From contig JAJTUP010000046.1 of NCBI GenBank assembly GCA_021399435.1, forward strand, positions 62,001 to 126,000: DNA of 64,000 bases, given 5' to 3'. The translations under genes and the position numbers were made by a program. Of this stretch, positions 20,622-30,267 are shown one piece after another. The number at the start of each line of letters is the position of its first letter. Position 1 is the first letter of the stretch. The notes beneath the pieces were generated by a model. The model saw only the letters and a program-made list of their open reading frames with translations, was not told the origin of the DNA and ran no database searches. The stretch comes from Diaporthe sp. PMI_573 (taxonomy: Eukaryota; Ascomycota; Sordariomycetes; Diaporthales; Diaporthaceae).

Positions 20622-22304
20622 TTAAGAATGTACTATTATACACTCTGAATCTGACTGACTAGACTCTTCTGCATCTTTCTCACAAGTTCTTGCGTTATGC
20701 CCAGTCTCGCCGCAGTTGCCACATCGTCGTTTGCTCGGTCCGCCGCGGTCCGCCTCCTCAGCACCACCAGCCATTTCACCAGCCGGCCGCTTCCCCTTTT
20801 GTTTTTCTTCAATTATCACCTGAGATTCCTCAATACTAAGTGCCCCTCCAAGCTGGACCCGACTTCTTTTGGCCCTCCGGCGCTTGGCGAGCCCAATATT
20901 AGCCTTCTCAAGGGTACGGACCCGATCATTCAAAAGAGTAATCTGATGCGCCATTGCTTGTGCACCCTTTGTAAACTTCTCAATTGCCTGGATAATTGGT
21001 GTAGGGGAGCTGCCCTGATGGGCTGAGATCTTGCCCTTGATAAAACTTGATTGCTGGACAGTCTGGTGGGCATTGGAAGGTGTTTGTGATTCCCATTTCG
21101 ATGGTGACACAGGGAGGGATTGTACTGGAGTTTGTAGGCGGACATCCAGCTTGGAAATGACAGAATCTGGGTCCCATGGAGAAATTCCAGCCCCTCTGAA
21201 CCCAGCTTTCATGTTTTCTTCCGTAAAGACCTTGTCGTGGGCTGCCTTAAACGCAATGAAGAACTCGGACTTGGTGATGTGGTTGATGGAGGCCCGGATG
21301 AAGAGGTTGATCTCATCGCCGTATGCACGCTTCAATAGCGAAAATAATGCAACATCCAATGGCTGGAGTAGATGAGATGAATGTGGTGGCATGCTAATAG
21401 GGATAATGTTGTTTTCCTTGCAGTACTGTTCGAACTCTGCTGATACATGGCTCTCGTGTCCATCCAGGATGAGCATCCGGTATTTGCCCATTGTTCGCTT
21501 AATTGTATGCTTATTAAAGTGCTGAATCCATTCTAGACCAGTCTTGTTATCCGTCCATCCATTTGGAGTAGGCTTGATTACCCAATCGGCAGGAAAACCC
21601 GACTCTGTGGTCCAGTTTGCAAGGTGGTAGGCGCCTTGGACAATGACGAATGGCGGGATACACCAGCCCTTTGCATTGATGCATTCAATAGCTGTTGCCC
21701 ATTCACGGTTTCCAGGCTGTATAGATTTAGCCTTTCCATGCCGATCAGAGCGTGTAACAACCAGGGTTGAGGTTATCTGGCCCATCATGAAGCCAGTTTC
21801 GTCGAAGTTGTAGAGATCGTCATCTGTGATCCCATACTTGGCCATCATGTTGCGAAGTAGTCGGAACCAGTTTCCAATGACCTCAGGATCTTCGCAGAGG
21901 GCCCTCTGGTAGTCGTAAGGCCGAGAGAATCTTGTTTTCAAGCTTGGTTGTGCATCCACAAAGCGTCGTGCCCATCTGGTGCCAACAGGCTTGCCATCAC
22001 GCGACGCCAGCAGGAGGTTGGCCATATCTTCCACACCAGAAAGTCGCATTGGGAATCCTCGTGCATCTTGCTCAATGATATATTGAACAAGTGTTTGCTC
22101 TTCAATTGGGTCAAGTTTATGCTTCTCGACGCGTGATTCTTCACGCCGGGGTCGGTTGTTCATCCTGTCACGTAGAGTAGATTCAGGGATATGAAAGATC
22201 CGAGCAGCCTGACGTCTACTCAAGGGTTTCTTTTGGTTTTTTTTAGAATTCTCGATTGCTTGAAGTGATAGTTTGATTTTATCTTCTTTCGAGTAGATTG
22301 GCAT
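20622..22304 (-). CDS. Pogo/Fot1-like DDE transposase
   Basis: A single frame of 560 residues. Residues 1-50 form a pipsqueak-type helix-turn-helix (SRRQAARIFHIPESTLRDR), about 60-130 a CENP-B/Tc5-type DNA-binding domain, and about 165-350 the DDE endonuclease with D168 (FDETGF), D281 (LILDGHESH) and D317 (LQPLDVALF), a DD35D spacing typical of pogo/Fot1 elements. A coiled helical segment follows, then a CCHC zinc knuckle (C528, C531, H536, C541) and an acidic, Ser-rich tail. It would cut at the 130-bp terminal repeats and insert at TA. All catalytic residues are present and no stop interrupts the frame, so the enzyme may be active. The start ATG follows directly on the terminal repeat and a 190-bp leader. 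Confidence 0.95.
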   Translation of the reverse strand: MPIYSKEDKIKLSLQAIENSKKNQKKPLSRRQAARIFHIPESTLRDRMNNRPRREESRVEKHKLDPIEEQTLVQYIIEQDARGFPMRLSGVEDMANLLLASRDGKPVGTRWARRFVDAQPSLKTRFSRPYDYQRALCEDPEVIGNWFRLLRNMMAKYGITDDDLYNFDETGFMMGQITSTLVVTRSDRHGKAKSIQPGNREWATAIECINAKGWCIPPFVIVQGAYHLANWTTESGFPADWVIKPTPNGWTDNKTGLEWIQHFNKHTIKRTMGKYRMLILDGHESHVSAEFEQYCKENNIIPISMPPHSSHLLQPLDVALFSLLKRAYGDEINLFIRASINHITKSEFFIAFKAAHDKVFTEENMKAGFRGAGISPWDPDSVISKLDVRLQTPVQSLPVSPSKWESQTPSNAHQTVQQSSFIKGKISAHQGSSPTPIIQAIEKFTKGAQAMAHQITLLNDRVRTLEKANIGLAKRRRAKRSRVQLGGALSIEESQVIIEEKQKGKRPAGEMAGGAEEADRGGPSKRRCGNCGETGHNARTCEKDAEESSQSDSECIIVHS

Positions 22305-22495
22305 TGTGGATGTTGATTTCTAGCGTGTTGAATATTTAAGTAGGTAGAGTGATGCGAGACTGACGCGAAAAATGGGGACGCGATTCGCACCAAAAACAAA
22401 CCCGCTCACCAAAACTTTAAGTTTTCAGACTAGCACTGCAACCCCACCATGCCTCCAAATTGACTAAATTGATTAGAAATAAGGAATTTAAATCA

Positions 22496-22625
22496 GTTGG
22501 CACCAATTGGTGCCAACTTTCATTAATTCCTTTGCCCTAGGTGGGTACCAGGGCTGGCTAAAGTTGGCGGAGTTAGCAAAAGTGCGCGGGCATGTGTCCT
22601 GCGCGGCTGACTGTCCAACCACGTT
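22496..22625 (-). repeat. Right terminal inverted repeat
   Basis: Inverted partner of 20299-20428, with the palindrome at 22497-22516. It ends with ccacgtt followed by atata. Confidence 0.85.
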
Positions 22626-22634
22626 ATATATACT

Positions 22635-23195
22635 TTATATTTATAGAAGATAAAAATATATGTTAAACGGAAACGCTTGTGTGGGCGCTGCACGCAGAGA
22701 GTTACCCTAGACTTGGCACTGGATTTCTCTAAGTGCCTATGGGGCGTGCACGCCGGCAGATAAGTTTGGTGGCCGTGAGTCGATTTTTTGGGCTGTTTTA
22801 AGACCCTAACTTCGTACCTCTACATTCCCCTTATTTCTTACCCAAAAAGCATGTAACTTAGCTCATTAGATAGTCTGATTTCTGAAGTTTGTCTGTATTT
22901 AGTTTGGTTACTGTCAGAGTTAGGGTTGGCTGGTTATTTAAAGCCAAAGATGGTGGGTCTGAGGGCCGAATTTTCCGGCCTCCCTATCTGCGCACCAGAG
23001 CCAACCCACGCGTGCCCGCGGGTGAGACGATGTCGGAGGGACTGTGAGGAGGGCTGACAGAAGCCCACTCAAATTCAATGCAAAGTTGTCCGAACCACTC
23101 TCAATCGTCCCAACTCGTCTCCAGGCACTCTACTGCGACCCTGCCGTACACACACACACTGCTGAAGGCACTAACCTTCAGAATATAAATAATAG
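22635..23195 (-). repeat. Fold-back repeat, right arm (little changed)
   Basis: Inverted partner of 19755-20270. This arm keeps C and G at most positions where the left arm has T or A. It ends near a short acacacacac run and cactaaccttcag, which matches ctaaaggttagtg at the outer end of the left arm. Confidence 0.65.
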
Positions 23196-23938
23196 AACTT
23201 ATTTTTAGCGTTAATAGTACTTTCTAAGATAAATGTACTACCTGGACCATTTTTGAGAACGTCTCTTTTAGTGCTCCTTCTATATCAAATTAGGAGTGTA
23301 GACCTGGAAGATTAGCTTCTTAGAACACCTTCTACAAGACTCTACCTACCGAGCCTGTACGTAAAACAACTATATGTAAGTTAAATCGCTATGTGTCTGT
23401 CCAATTCAAAACCAATAGAAAGTAATTAGAAGTTTCTAATGTAAATCGCTCTATGTCCCAGACGAAACCGTGACTGCTACAACAGTGATGAGATCTTCCG
23501 ACAAAGCATTACCCACCCCCTCTATAAGCCAAACCTCCGCTCCAAGTCAAACCTTTGCACCAAGTCTAACGTCCGCTATAATTACTTCAACCAGCACTTT
23601 CGTCGCTTACGACGGCCCGGGATCATAATCACTTATATATTTTCCTACTCAATTACCTTGATCTTAGTCAAATCGACTTCGATACTTTAGAATGAGCCGT
23701 TTAATAATTTCTACTCTTGCTTGTGACAGTTTCATTCACTCTGAGAGGCTTCTTGGACCGCCATATCCTTAAACGTTGACAAGCAACAAGCAGCCCGCGA
23801 ATGCGAGTTCTGGGCTCCTCCATTGCTGAGATCATGCGCGCCTCTACCTATAAGCTTCTCAAGAGCCTTTCTGACGCTAGTCTTTATGATGCCGAACGGA
23901 CCTGAAAGCAGGGAAAGCTTCAGGCATGTGGCAGAAAG
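23196..23938. other. Intergenic, no gene seen
   Basis: Composition returns gradually to normal. I see no coding frame and no named repeat here. A mild tandem feel at 23500-23600 (ccaaacctccgctccaagtc, aacctttgcaccaagtc, aacgtccgc) is too diverged to call. Confidence 0.4.
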
Positions 23939-25394
23939 CTAAGCTTGAAAGACCACGAATTCATCACTAGAGGCCGACTCGTCCACTTTGTTTGTAGTGA
24001 TTCCAAGAAGCTCACACAGAGCCTCAGTCTGAGAGTTCGGATACTTGCAAGGCTGCTCTTCACCGTGGATCGTGTCCGAACCCCCGTATTCAGGAGCATG
24101 CGCCTGAAAATTGTCCGGGATCCGTAGAAGACCCTTTGCGGTGACGTTGGCGTGGACATATGCTCGGGCTTCATCTGCTCTGTCTTGAAGCGAGGCATCC
24201 GCGGCGCCCATGTGACTACCAAGAAACGTCCAGCTGGTCTCAGCGGTTCCATCTGTTGCACGCAGGATCGACAGCCATTCCTCATCGTAATGCAGGGAGA
24301 ACTTGGCGCCCGGTGTCTTCGGCAGGTATCGCGCGACCGAAGGATCGTTCACTTCCCAGCAAGATTCGATCTCGAGTAGTTCGAGAAACTCGCTGTCGGG
24401 ACCTGGTTTGTCGAGCGCGAGGAAGTGGGTGGTCGTGTTCGTGATACCGGGTGGTCGGTTGCGAGGTTTCTTCCAAGTCCTTACAGCCTTTGGTAGCTGT
24501 CTCTGCAATTCTCTGGGTACGAGCAAGTTCTGGAAGAAGTCAAACTTCGCGTCGTCGTGCTCTACTGTGGCACGAAACTTGATGTGCATATGACCAGAGA
24601 ACCAGAACCGAGGCCGCAGGTGATTTAGGACCTGCTCCGCAGGCTCACTCCCAAGATTGTCGGTTATGGCGCTTTTCAGGAAATGGGGCCGCTCGGCAAA
24701 GAGCTTGTCGCAGTCGCCGTGATACTCGACTCTTCGAGGCCAGTCATGGCTGAGACCAATGTCGACGGCCGAGCGCACATTCAGCAGCTTGGAGATGTCG
24801 CAACGCCGGACATGGTACACAGAGCGAATTTCGTCCCTATCGTACGGGAGGCACTCGTGGTGTGGTTTGTTGTAGTCCCCACGGTGAAAGATCCCTGAGA
24901 GTCCGGCGATGCGTAAGGGCCCGTAGCGGAGCACATTGACCGCGCCCGGATAGTAGATATTCGGAGCCAGCCAACCGCCATAGTGCAGTTCAGAGAAGTA
25001 GTTCGAAGCCTCATGGTTGCCCCCGATAACAAGAGTCAGTACTGGCGCCCGCTTCTTGCCGCTGTAATAGAGATGAAAGTCGCCCATCTGTCGATATTTA
25101 CGTGGTACGGACATGCAGTTCAGGTCGCGTTCGTTACGGACTGCCTGGAAAAGTTGTCAGACAGACCGTAACAGGGAGCATATTCAGCATTCTTGATTAC
25201 CTGAAAATCTCCACAGATGATCAAGATGTCAATATCTTCCATTGTCCATCCTCGTGATTGGCACTTGGACTCCAATGCAGTGTAGATATGGTTCAGCGAG
25301 CCATGACACTTTGTTGTCAGTTGTGAGGCAGGCGAATTCGCTGGGACGATACACAACTTACACAGCCTTCCACGGCGATTTTGAATGGGGCCAT
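23939..25394 (-). CDS. DBR1: RNA lariat debranching enzyme
   Basis: Three exons, 25394-25362, 25308-25201 and 25144-23939, give about 448 residues; the introns are 53 and 56 nt. The enzyme hydrolyses the 2'-5' branch of intron lariats in the nucleus. All expected metallophosphoesterase residues are visible: C11 and H13 (VEGCCHG, joined across the first intron), D45 (CGDFQ), N90-H91-E92 (GGNHEA), H180 (GLSHDWP), and H232/H234 (SGHMH). The spacing from D45 to N90 agrees with characterised Dbr1 enzymes. The C-terminal Dbr1 region follows (about 260-430). The start is the first ATG and gives MAPFKIAVEG, as expected. The protein is shorter than I would expect for many filamentous fungi and lies beside transposon-rich DNA, so it may be the single housekeeping copy or an extra paralogue. 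Confidence 0.93.
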
Positions 25395-25933
25395 GATGAG
25401 ATAGACGTGGTAAAGGGCAATACTTGGGTGATCTTACAGCCACAGCGGCAAAATCAAGATTGGTGAGAGAGTTCTAGGTGCGTTTTCCGACGGTTAAGCC
25501 AAAGTAGAACGGGGCACCCCAAGACCGGTCTTCACAATAGTAACATTGTTATTTAGAATGAAAAAAATCAAGAGTCTGGAGACAGGATGCTGATGTGAGA
25601 ATTATCCGGAGGGGTGCGAGTTGTGGGATTAAATTAGTTCCACGTTAAATTGGTGAGTCATCCTGGCTTACCTGTCTTTATGCAGCGGAGATAGATAGAG
25701 CGATTGAAGACTGTAGTTGCCTAGGTTCATTGCTAAACGGAGTGTCGCGTGTTTGGGCCAAAAGTTGGACTACGGAGCAATTGGGCAAGAAAGGGTTATC
25801 TAAGTTACGGCTCCACTCAACTCAACCTAAACCAGCCAGGCTTTAGATATACCCTACCTATATGTATTATTAAATCCTACTAAGCTACCCTTAGATGCAC
25901 AATCGTATTCTAAACCCACTGTTATCGTCATTG

Positions 25934-25964
<31 letters not shown>

Positions 25965-26549
25965 CAATGGGGTGTTTAAGCGTTTACTACTGTATGAAGG
26001 GACCGCCTACATACTGCTTAAGAAGCGTACGTACACGGATTAAAAACGAAACCACCTACCCTTAGGTGTAATGCCCCTAGACGTTCCCTGCTTCTTGTTT
26101 TTGCTGTTTGTTGGCATGTGGGTATGATTGATACACAAACAACTACTGCACTGCCACGGCTATCGCGAGCTAATGGGGACAGTGTTTTTCATCCCACTAT
26201 CCTGTCCCCTCGCACCAGCTGCACGGAGTGCTGCTGAGCTTCTCCAAGTAGACATGCTCGTCTTGCTAGCTGCCTCTTTAAAGTAAAACTCTAACAACCT
26301 GTGGGGGCGGATGAAGCTAGTCAGTCCGCCGTTGCGGAGCCTCGGATTTGGGGATCATCAAGAAGTCCGGGTCGGACCGCAAATTCCTGACAAAACCGAC
26401 ACTGAATTTATGGTTGAGTATATATGTCTACTGCCTTTCTCGTCCACAGATTGAATATTTGTTCAGAGATTAGACCGCATCTCGTTATTACTAGCGCTTA
26501 ACACGCCTCGTGCATACTTAGCCGTGGAAATTTGAAAACTTGTATGAAA
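25395..26549. other. Intergenic with SINE-like insertion
   Basis: No coding frame. Contains repeat A copy 3 with clear target duplications (25885-26065) and otherwise unremarkable sequence. The last 200 bp form the promoter of the NmrA-like gene. Confidence 0.5.
25895..26055 (+). mobile_element. SINE-like repeat A, copy 3, with 10-bp target duplication
   Basis: A 161-bp insertion flanked by the direct repeat CTACCCTTAG at 25885-25894 and 26056-26065. It holds a poly-T/poly-A hairpin (catt, g, T-run, A-run, caatg; about 25932-25970), then 'tgtatgaagggaccgcctac', 'atactgcttaagaagcgtac' and the 3' end cggattaaaaacgaaaccac. The related copy at 40597-40687 is shorter at its 5' side but ends at the same base, as 5'-truncated retro-inserted elements do. 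There is no coding capacity. Confidence 0.65.
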
Positions 26550-27544
26550 ATGGCTGTCAAGACGATTGGAATCATTGGCCCCACTGGCATGACGGGGTCC
26601 TACGTGGCTCTTGAGCTGCTCAAACGAGGATACAAAGTCGTTGGCATCAGCCGAAACCCACAGAAACTCGGTCAACACGAAGACTACACCACAAGATCGA
26701 TCGACCTGACTAAGGCACCCATTCCGGAATTGGCCGATGCTTTGAAATCACTCGACGCTGTTGTCGACGCATACGGCCCACACAGCCAAATGGGGGAGGC
26801 AGTAGGGTACAGTGAGCGCTGGTAGGATTATTTCCAGAGTCAATGCACTAAGCTCAGCTAGGGGCCTTCATGGAGTCTACTCGTTCGATCTTGATCGCTG
26901 CGCGAGCCGCTAAAGTGCCTTACTTTTTCATGGTCGGCGGTGCCGGAAGCATGCTGGTACCCGACAAGCCTTTCGTCACCGCAGCTGACGATCCGCGCTT
27001 CTTCCACGCATACATCCGGGACGCGGTCGCCAGCGAGGCGTACGTCGACCAATCCTTACAATGGGCCGGAGAAGCTGCCATCATGATGAAGAAAGCGCAT
27101 GAGGCCCTCTTAGCGGAGGAGGAGGGGAAAGGCACGCCCGAGACGCGCCAACTTCTCAATGTTGCGTATGAGAACGTGTTCCACATGGGCGGCCCAGTTG
27201 TCGATTTCATCACCGGCGCGCGCGCGACATTCATGTTCTTTGAAGGCAACACCTCGCTTACGTGGACGTACATGTCCCCGCCGCCTATGTACCGGCCGGG
27301 CAGACGGACTGGATCGTACGAGGTTGCTGTGGACGTCATGCCCCTCAAACCCGCCGGTCCGCACAACGAGGGCGATGCTATCTTTGACGGGCGACTTCAC
27401 GGGATCTCGCTTCCTGACATTGCGATGGCCGTTGCCGACGAGATCGAGACCAGGGAAAAGGCTGGGAAACACTGGACTCCCTACGTGCCGGAGATCGACC
27501 AGACATGCGGTCCAGTCTACGCCAAAATTGGAGACGAGGTCTAA
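26550..27544 (+). CDS. NmrA-like/NAD(P)-binding reductase
   Basis: Two exons, 26550-26801 and 26858-27544, with a 56-nt intron (GTAGGG donor, CTCAG acceptor), give about 312 residues. The start at 26550 has the best context (aaaatggc); ATGs at 26532 and 26544 are in frame and would add up to six residues. The N-terminal loop IGPTGMTGSYVALELLKRGY is a GxxGxxG NAD(P)-binding motif followed by ISRNPQKL, as in atypical SDR proteins of the NmrA/YwnB type; VPYFFMVGGAGSM matches the strand before the active site. No classical YxxxK is seen, usual for this group. It may reduce a small molecule or sense NAD(P). It is isolated from the upstream cluster by the debranching enzyme. Confidence 0.82.
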
Positions 27545-28511
27545 TTATATGATAGCCGGGAGTCCCATATCTACTTCACGGCGGTTTTACCCGAGGAGTA
27601 CATCATTGCCTATGGGGAGGATATGGGAAGTAGGCAAAACTTTCTCTGAGAAACGGATTGAGTGACATGGCGTATTTGCTTGTCCTTTCATGTCAGTGTA
27701 CGGCATTCGACATCTGCGCCTAGAAGATGCAATAAACATAGCCTATATAATTACAACCCAACCAGTTGTAAATCCATCAAGGGCCCATTGCCAGAGAAAC
27801 GCACGGGAGGAGGAAGTTGGGTTTTTAGCTACGTTATCTACACACCAAGACTAGCAGGCCACCAACTCCCGATACTGATTTCCAAGTACAAGGTCTAAAC
27901 AGACAACCTATGAAGCCATTTACCAAACTTGACTGTACCGTACCGGTGGATTATCTAATCCAATGGAGGGCGGCTAATAACGCCACCCCAAAGCTGATGG
28001 GGCACGCTGCTGACACCCCTGACCTTGTAACAACCTTGGAAGGTGTTCATCCCAAAGTCCATTGCCGGCGTCAGCACTACCCGGAGGAAGCAGCTCCATC
28101 CCACCACCCCCCAGTCTCTCCGTCTAACTCCAAAACCTGCCCCGCTCTCAGCCGGGCTAACTCCGTTGGCAAGTTGGAGGCGTTGGCCATGTTAGAGTCT
28201 TGGAAGAAGGACAAAGATAACAAGGACGGGATGACCCCGCACCAATACCAAGAAGCCCAGAACGCCGGGGCAGCACGTGCTCGACGCCATGACTTTCGAC
28301 GACAATGACAGTGATGATGAGTGTGGCTTTACCCCTTTTACATGTCCAACATTTGTCCCGCGCTCTCTAGTGGGTGTGTCAAGACTCCTTCTGAGGATTT
28401 CAGATGCCTATCGAGGGCAGTCAAGGATATATGAGATCTGAGCCAAGTCAGCCTCGCAAAAGCCCAGCAAGATATAAGAGGATAAGAGCCAAGCCCTCTT
28501 GATCTTCCAAG
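27545..28511. other. Intergenic with doubtful small frame
   Basis: A plus-strand frame at 27910-28308 (132 codons) ends in a charged stretch rich in Lys, Asp and Arg. It has no family motif and weak start context; I do not call it a gene. The rest is 3' flank of the reductase and promoter of the next gene. Confidence 0.4.
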
Positions 28512-29822
28512 ATGGCCACTGCATCGGCGATAGCAATAGCAGCCGCCTACCACACGACAACCGATCCGCGCCTGCATCCCTATCCTTATGCCCACCCGGC
28601 TATACACGGCCTGGGGCTGCCTACGGGGAATATCTACACCCACTTCTCCCCGCCGGACCAGTATGAGGCTCTCCTGGGCAGGAAACTGACGCCGACGCCG
28701 TCCCATCTGACCTCGCGCATCTTGTACGTCCCCAGCCACAACGACAAGGCTGCGCACCTCCCCGTGTACGACTTCACAAAGGAGTACAAGGAGACAGTCC
28801 AAGATGAGCCCATCGGGAGTTCGCGCTTCAAGACCCGCTTCGGCCTGATGCCCAAGCCCAACGGCGACGGCCGTGGTTCCAGCGAAGTCAGCTACCTGGT
28901 CGACTTCGAGCCGCTCGAGCGCCGCAAGTCGCTCTCTGGGCCCGGTGTCCCCGGCAGCACGGGTGCAGGCGGCGCCCGCAGGAAGAGCAGCCTCGGCGCC
29001 GGCCCGGCGCTCGTCACCCGCGGGACAGTCAGCCGCCGAATGCTATACGGCGGCGCAGAGGTCGGCCTGACCATCCCGCCCCCTCAGGCGCCGCTCGCGG
29101 ACGGAGACGTGGCCTACACCGTGACGCCCGCCTCGACGGACGTGGGCATCCGGGCCGTGGCGAGCTTCCCCCTGAAACCCACGCTGAGCAGGTTTGGGAG
29201 CAGCCGCAACGCGTGGTTCACGTTTACGGTGCCGAGCTTGCTGGATGAGGAGAGGACGCTGCAGTGGCAGGTGCATCCGGTCGAGCACGGGCTGCTGAGG
29301 TATACCCTCGTTGAGCTCGGGAAGGATCCCCGTGGCAATGCCGCAGTGGTCGGTGCGGCCAAGGACGAGGAGAATTGGTGGGAGGAAACGAAGGAGGAAA
29401 CGAAGGAGGAAAGCAAGGTCGAGGATGCTAGTGGAGACGAGGAGGAAGTCCCATACTCGGCTGTACTCGAAAAGCATGAGCACCGGATTCGCGCAATCTA
29501 CCACAACGTCGGCCTGGGCTTCTCCTTGTCCCAGCCATTCAGCGAGGGGGCGCTGTTGCTGCAGGACAACCTCGATCCGGAGCTGGAGGCCATCATCGTC
29601 GCCAGCCTGTTGGGCCTGCTATGGAGGGCTCGCGGAGAGGAGAGCAAGCCGAGGAAACATTCCAAGAGCGACGCCCCGCCCAGGGTGAGGTCCAAGTCCG
29701 AGGCGAATGCACCGGCCAGGAAGAACAGCGTCGGTACTGCGAATGAGGACGAGGAGGCGGCCCTACCGGCTCGACCTGCCCGCAGGAAGAGCTTGATTGG
29801 TAAGATACTGGGGAAGAAGTGA
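28512..29822 (+). CDS. Conserved-looking protein of unknown function with RRKS motifs
   Basis: A single frame of 436 residues with strong start context (aagatggcc) and high GC at third positions. I do not recognise the family. Folded-looking parts are residues 1-125 and about 210-370, the latter including WFTFTVPSLLDEERTLQWQV and ending in a hydrophobic helix EAIIVASLLGLLWRARGE. Between and after them are low-complexity segments: a Gly/Ser-rich linker, an acidic repeat of EETKEETKEESK (about 300), and a basic Ser-rich tail. ERRKS, ARRKS and ARRKS at about 137, 157 and 425 are basophilic-kinase (PKA-like) consensus sites. The pattern suggests a regulated peripheral membrane or scaffold protein, which is inference. 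It has no signal peptide. Confidence 0.75.
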   Translation: MATASAIAIAAAYHTTTDPRLHPYPYAHPAIHGLGLPTGNIYTHFSPPDQYEALLGRKLTPTPSHLTSRILYVPSHNDKAAHLPVYDFTKEYKETVQDEPIGSSRFKTRFGLMPKPNGDGRGSSEVSYLVDFEPLERRKSLSGPGVPGSTGAGGARRKSSLGAGPALVTRGTVSRRMLYGGAEVGLTIPPPQAPLADGDVAYTVTPASTDVGIRAVASFPLKPTLSRFGSSRNAWFTFTVPSLLDEERTLQWQVHPVEHGLLRYTLVELGKDPRGNAAVVGAAKDEENWWEETKEETKEESKVEDASGDEEEVPYSAVLEKHEHRIRAIYHNVGLGFSLSQPFSEGALLLQDNLDPELEAIIVASLLGLLWRARGEESKPRKHSKSDAPPRVRSKSEANAPARKNSVGTANEDEEAALPARPARRKSLIGKILGKK

Positions 29823-30267
29823 GGCCCAGGAAGCACATCGCGGTGGCTTGAGGGACGGCAATGCTATTTCGAAAATGTTTAATGTAGGATGCTTGGATTG
29901 TTTCGACGGTGCTTGGGCTGTTCGGTGTTTCTGGATGGAATGATACCCGTGTAAAGATTGTCACTTCATTTTTTTTCCCTTGGTGTGCGCAGAAGGTTTA
30001 TTAAAGATTGATTGAATTAATTGGTTCGCATAGCTCATATGGGTATCGTGTATTCGTCAGCGTTGCTGCAAGCGGACGATAGCAATTTTTGAAATAAAAA
30101 ACAAATGCGGGCATTGAAGCCGCACCAACTCCAGTGTTTGCCCAATTCATCAGAAAGATGGACGAGCATCGCGACCACGACCGCGCCCCCTTTCCATCCC
30201 AGTTCAAACCCCCTCCCCGGCCTACTGACTGCCTATCCTTACCAGGATTTGGGTCCCCATCAAAATA
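29823..30267. other. Convergent intergenic region
   Basis: 3' flanks of two convergent genes. I see nothing else in it. Confidence 0.5.

Larger units (their letters stand above)
20299..22625 (-). mobile_element. Intact pogo/Fot1-like DNA transposon
   Basis: The element is bounded by 130-bp terminal inverted repeats (20299-20428 and 22496-22625) that align without gaps and with six mismatches. Flanking sequence is tatata on both sides, consistent with TA target-site duplication, so the exact ends are uncertain by a few bases. One intact transposase frame fills most of the inside. Each terminal repeat ends internally with the same 20-bp perfect palindrome. The near-identity of the ends and the open frame mean a recent insertion, or one that escaped RIP. 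Confidence 0.88.

Noticed and set aside
27910..28308. 132-codon frame as a gene
   Set aside because: Low-complexity, charged and without motif or good start context.
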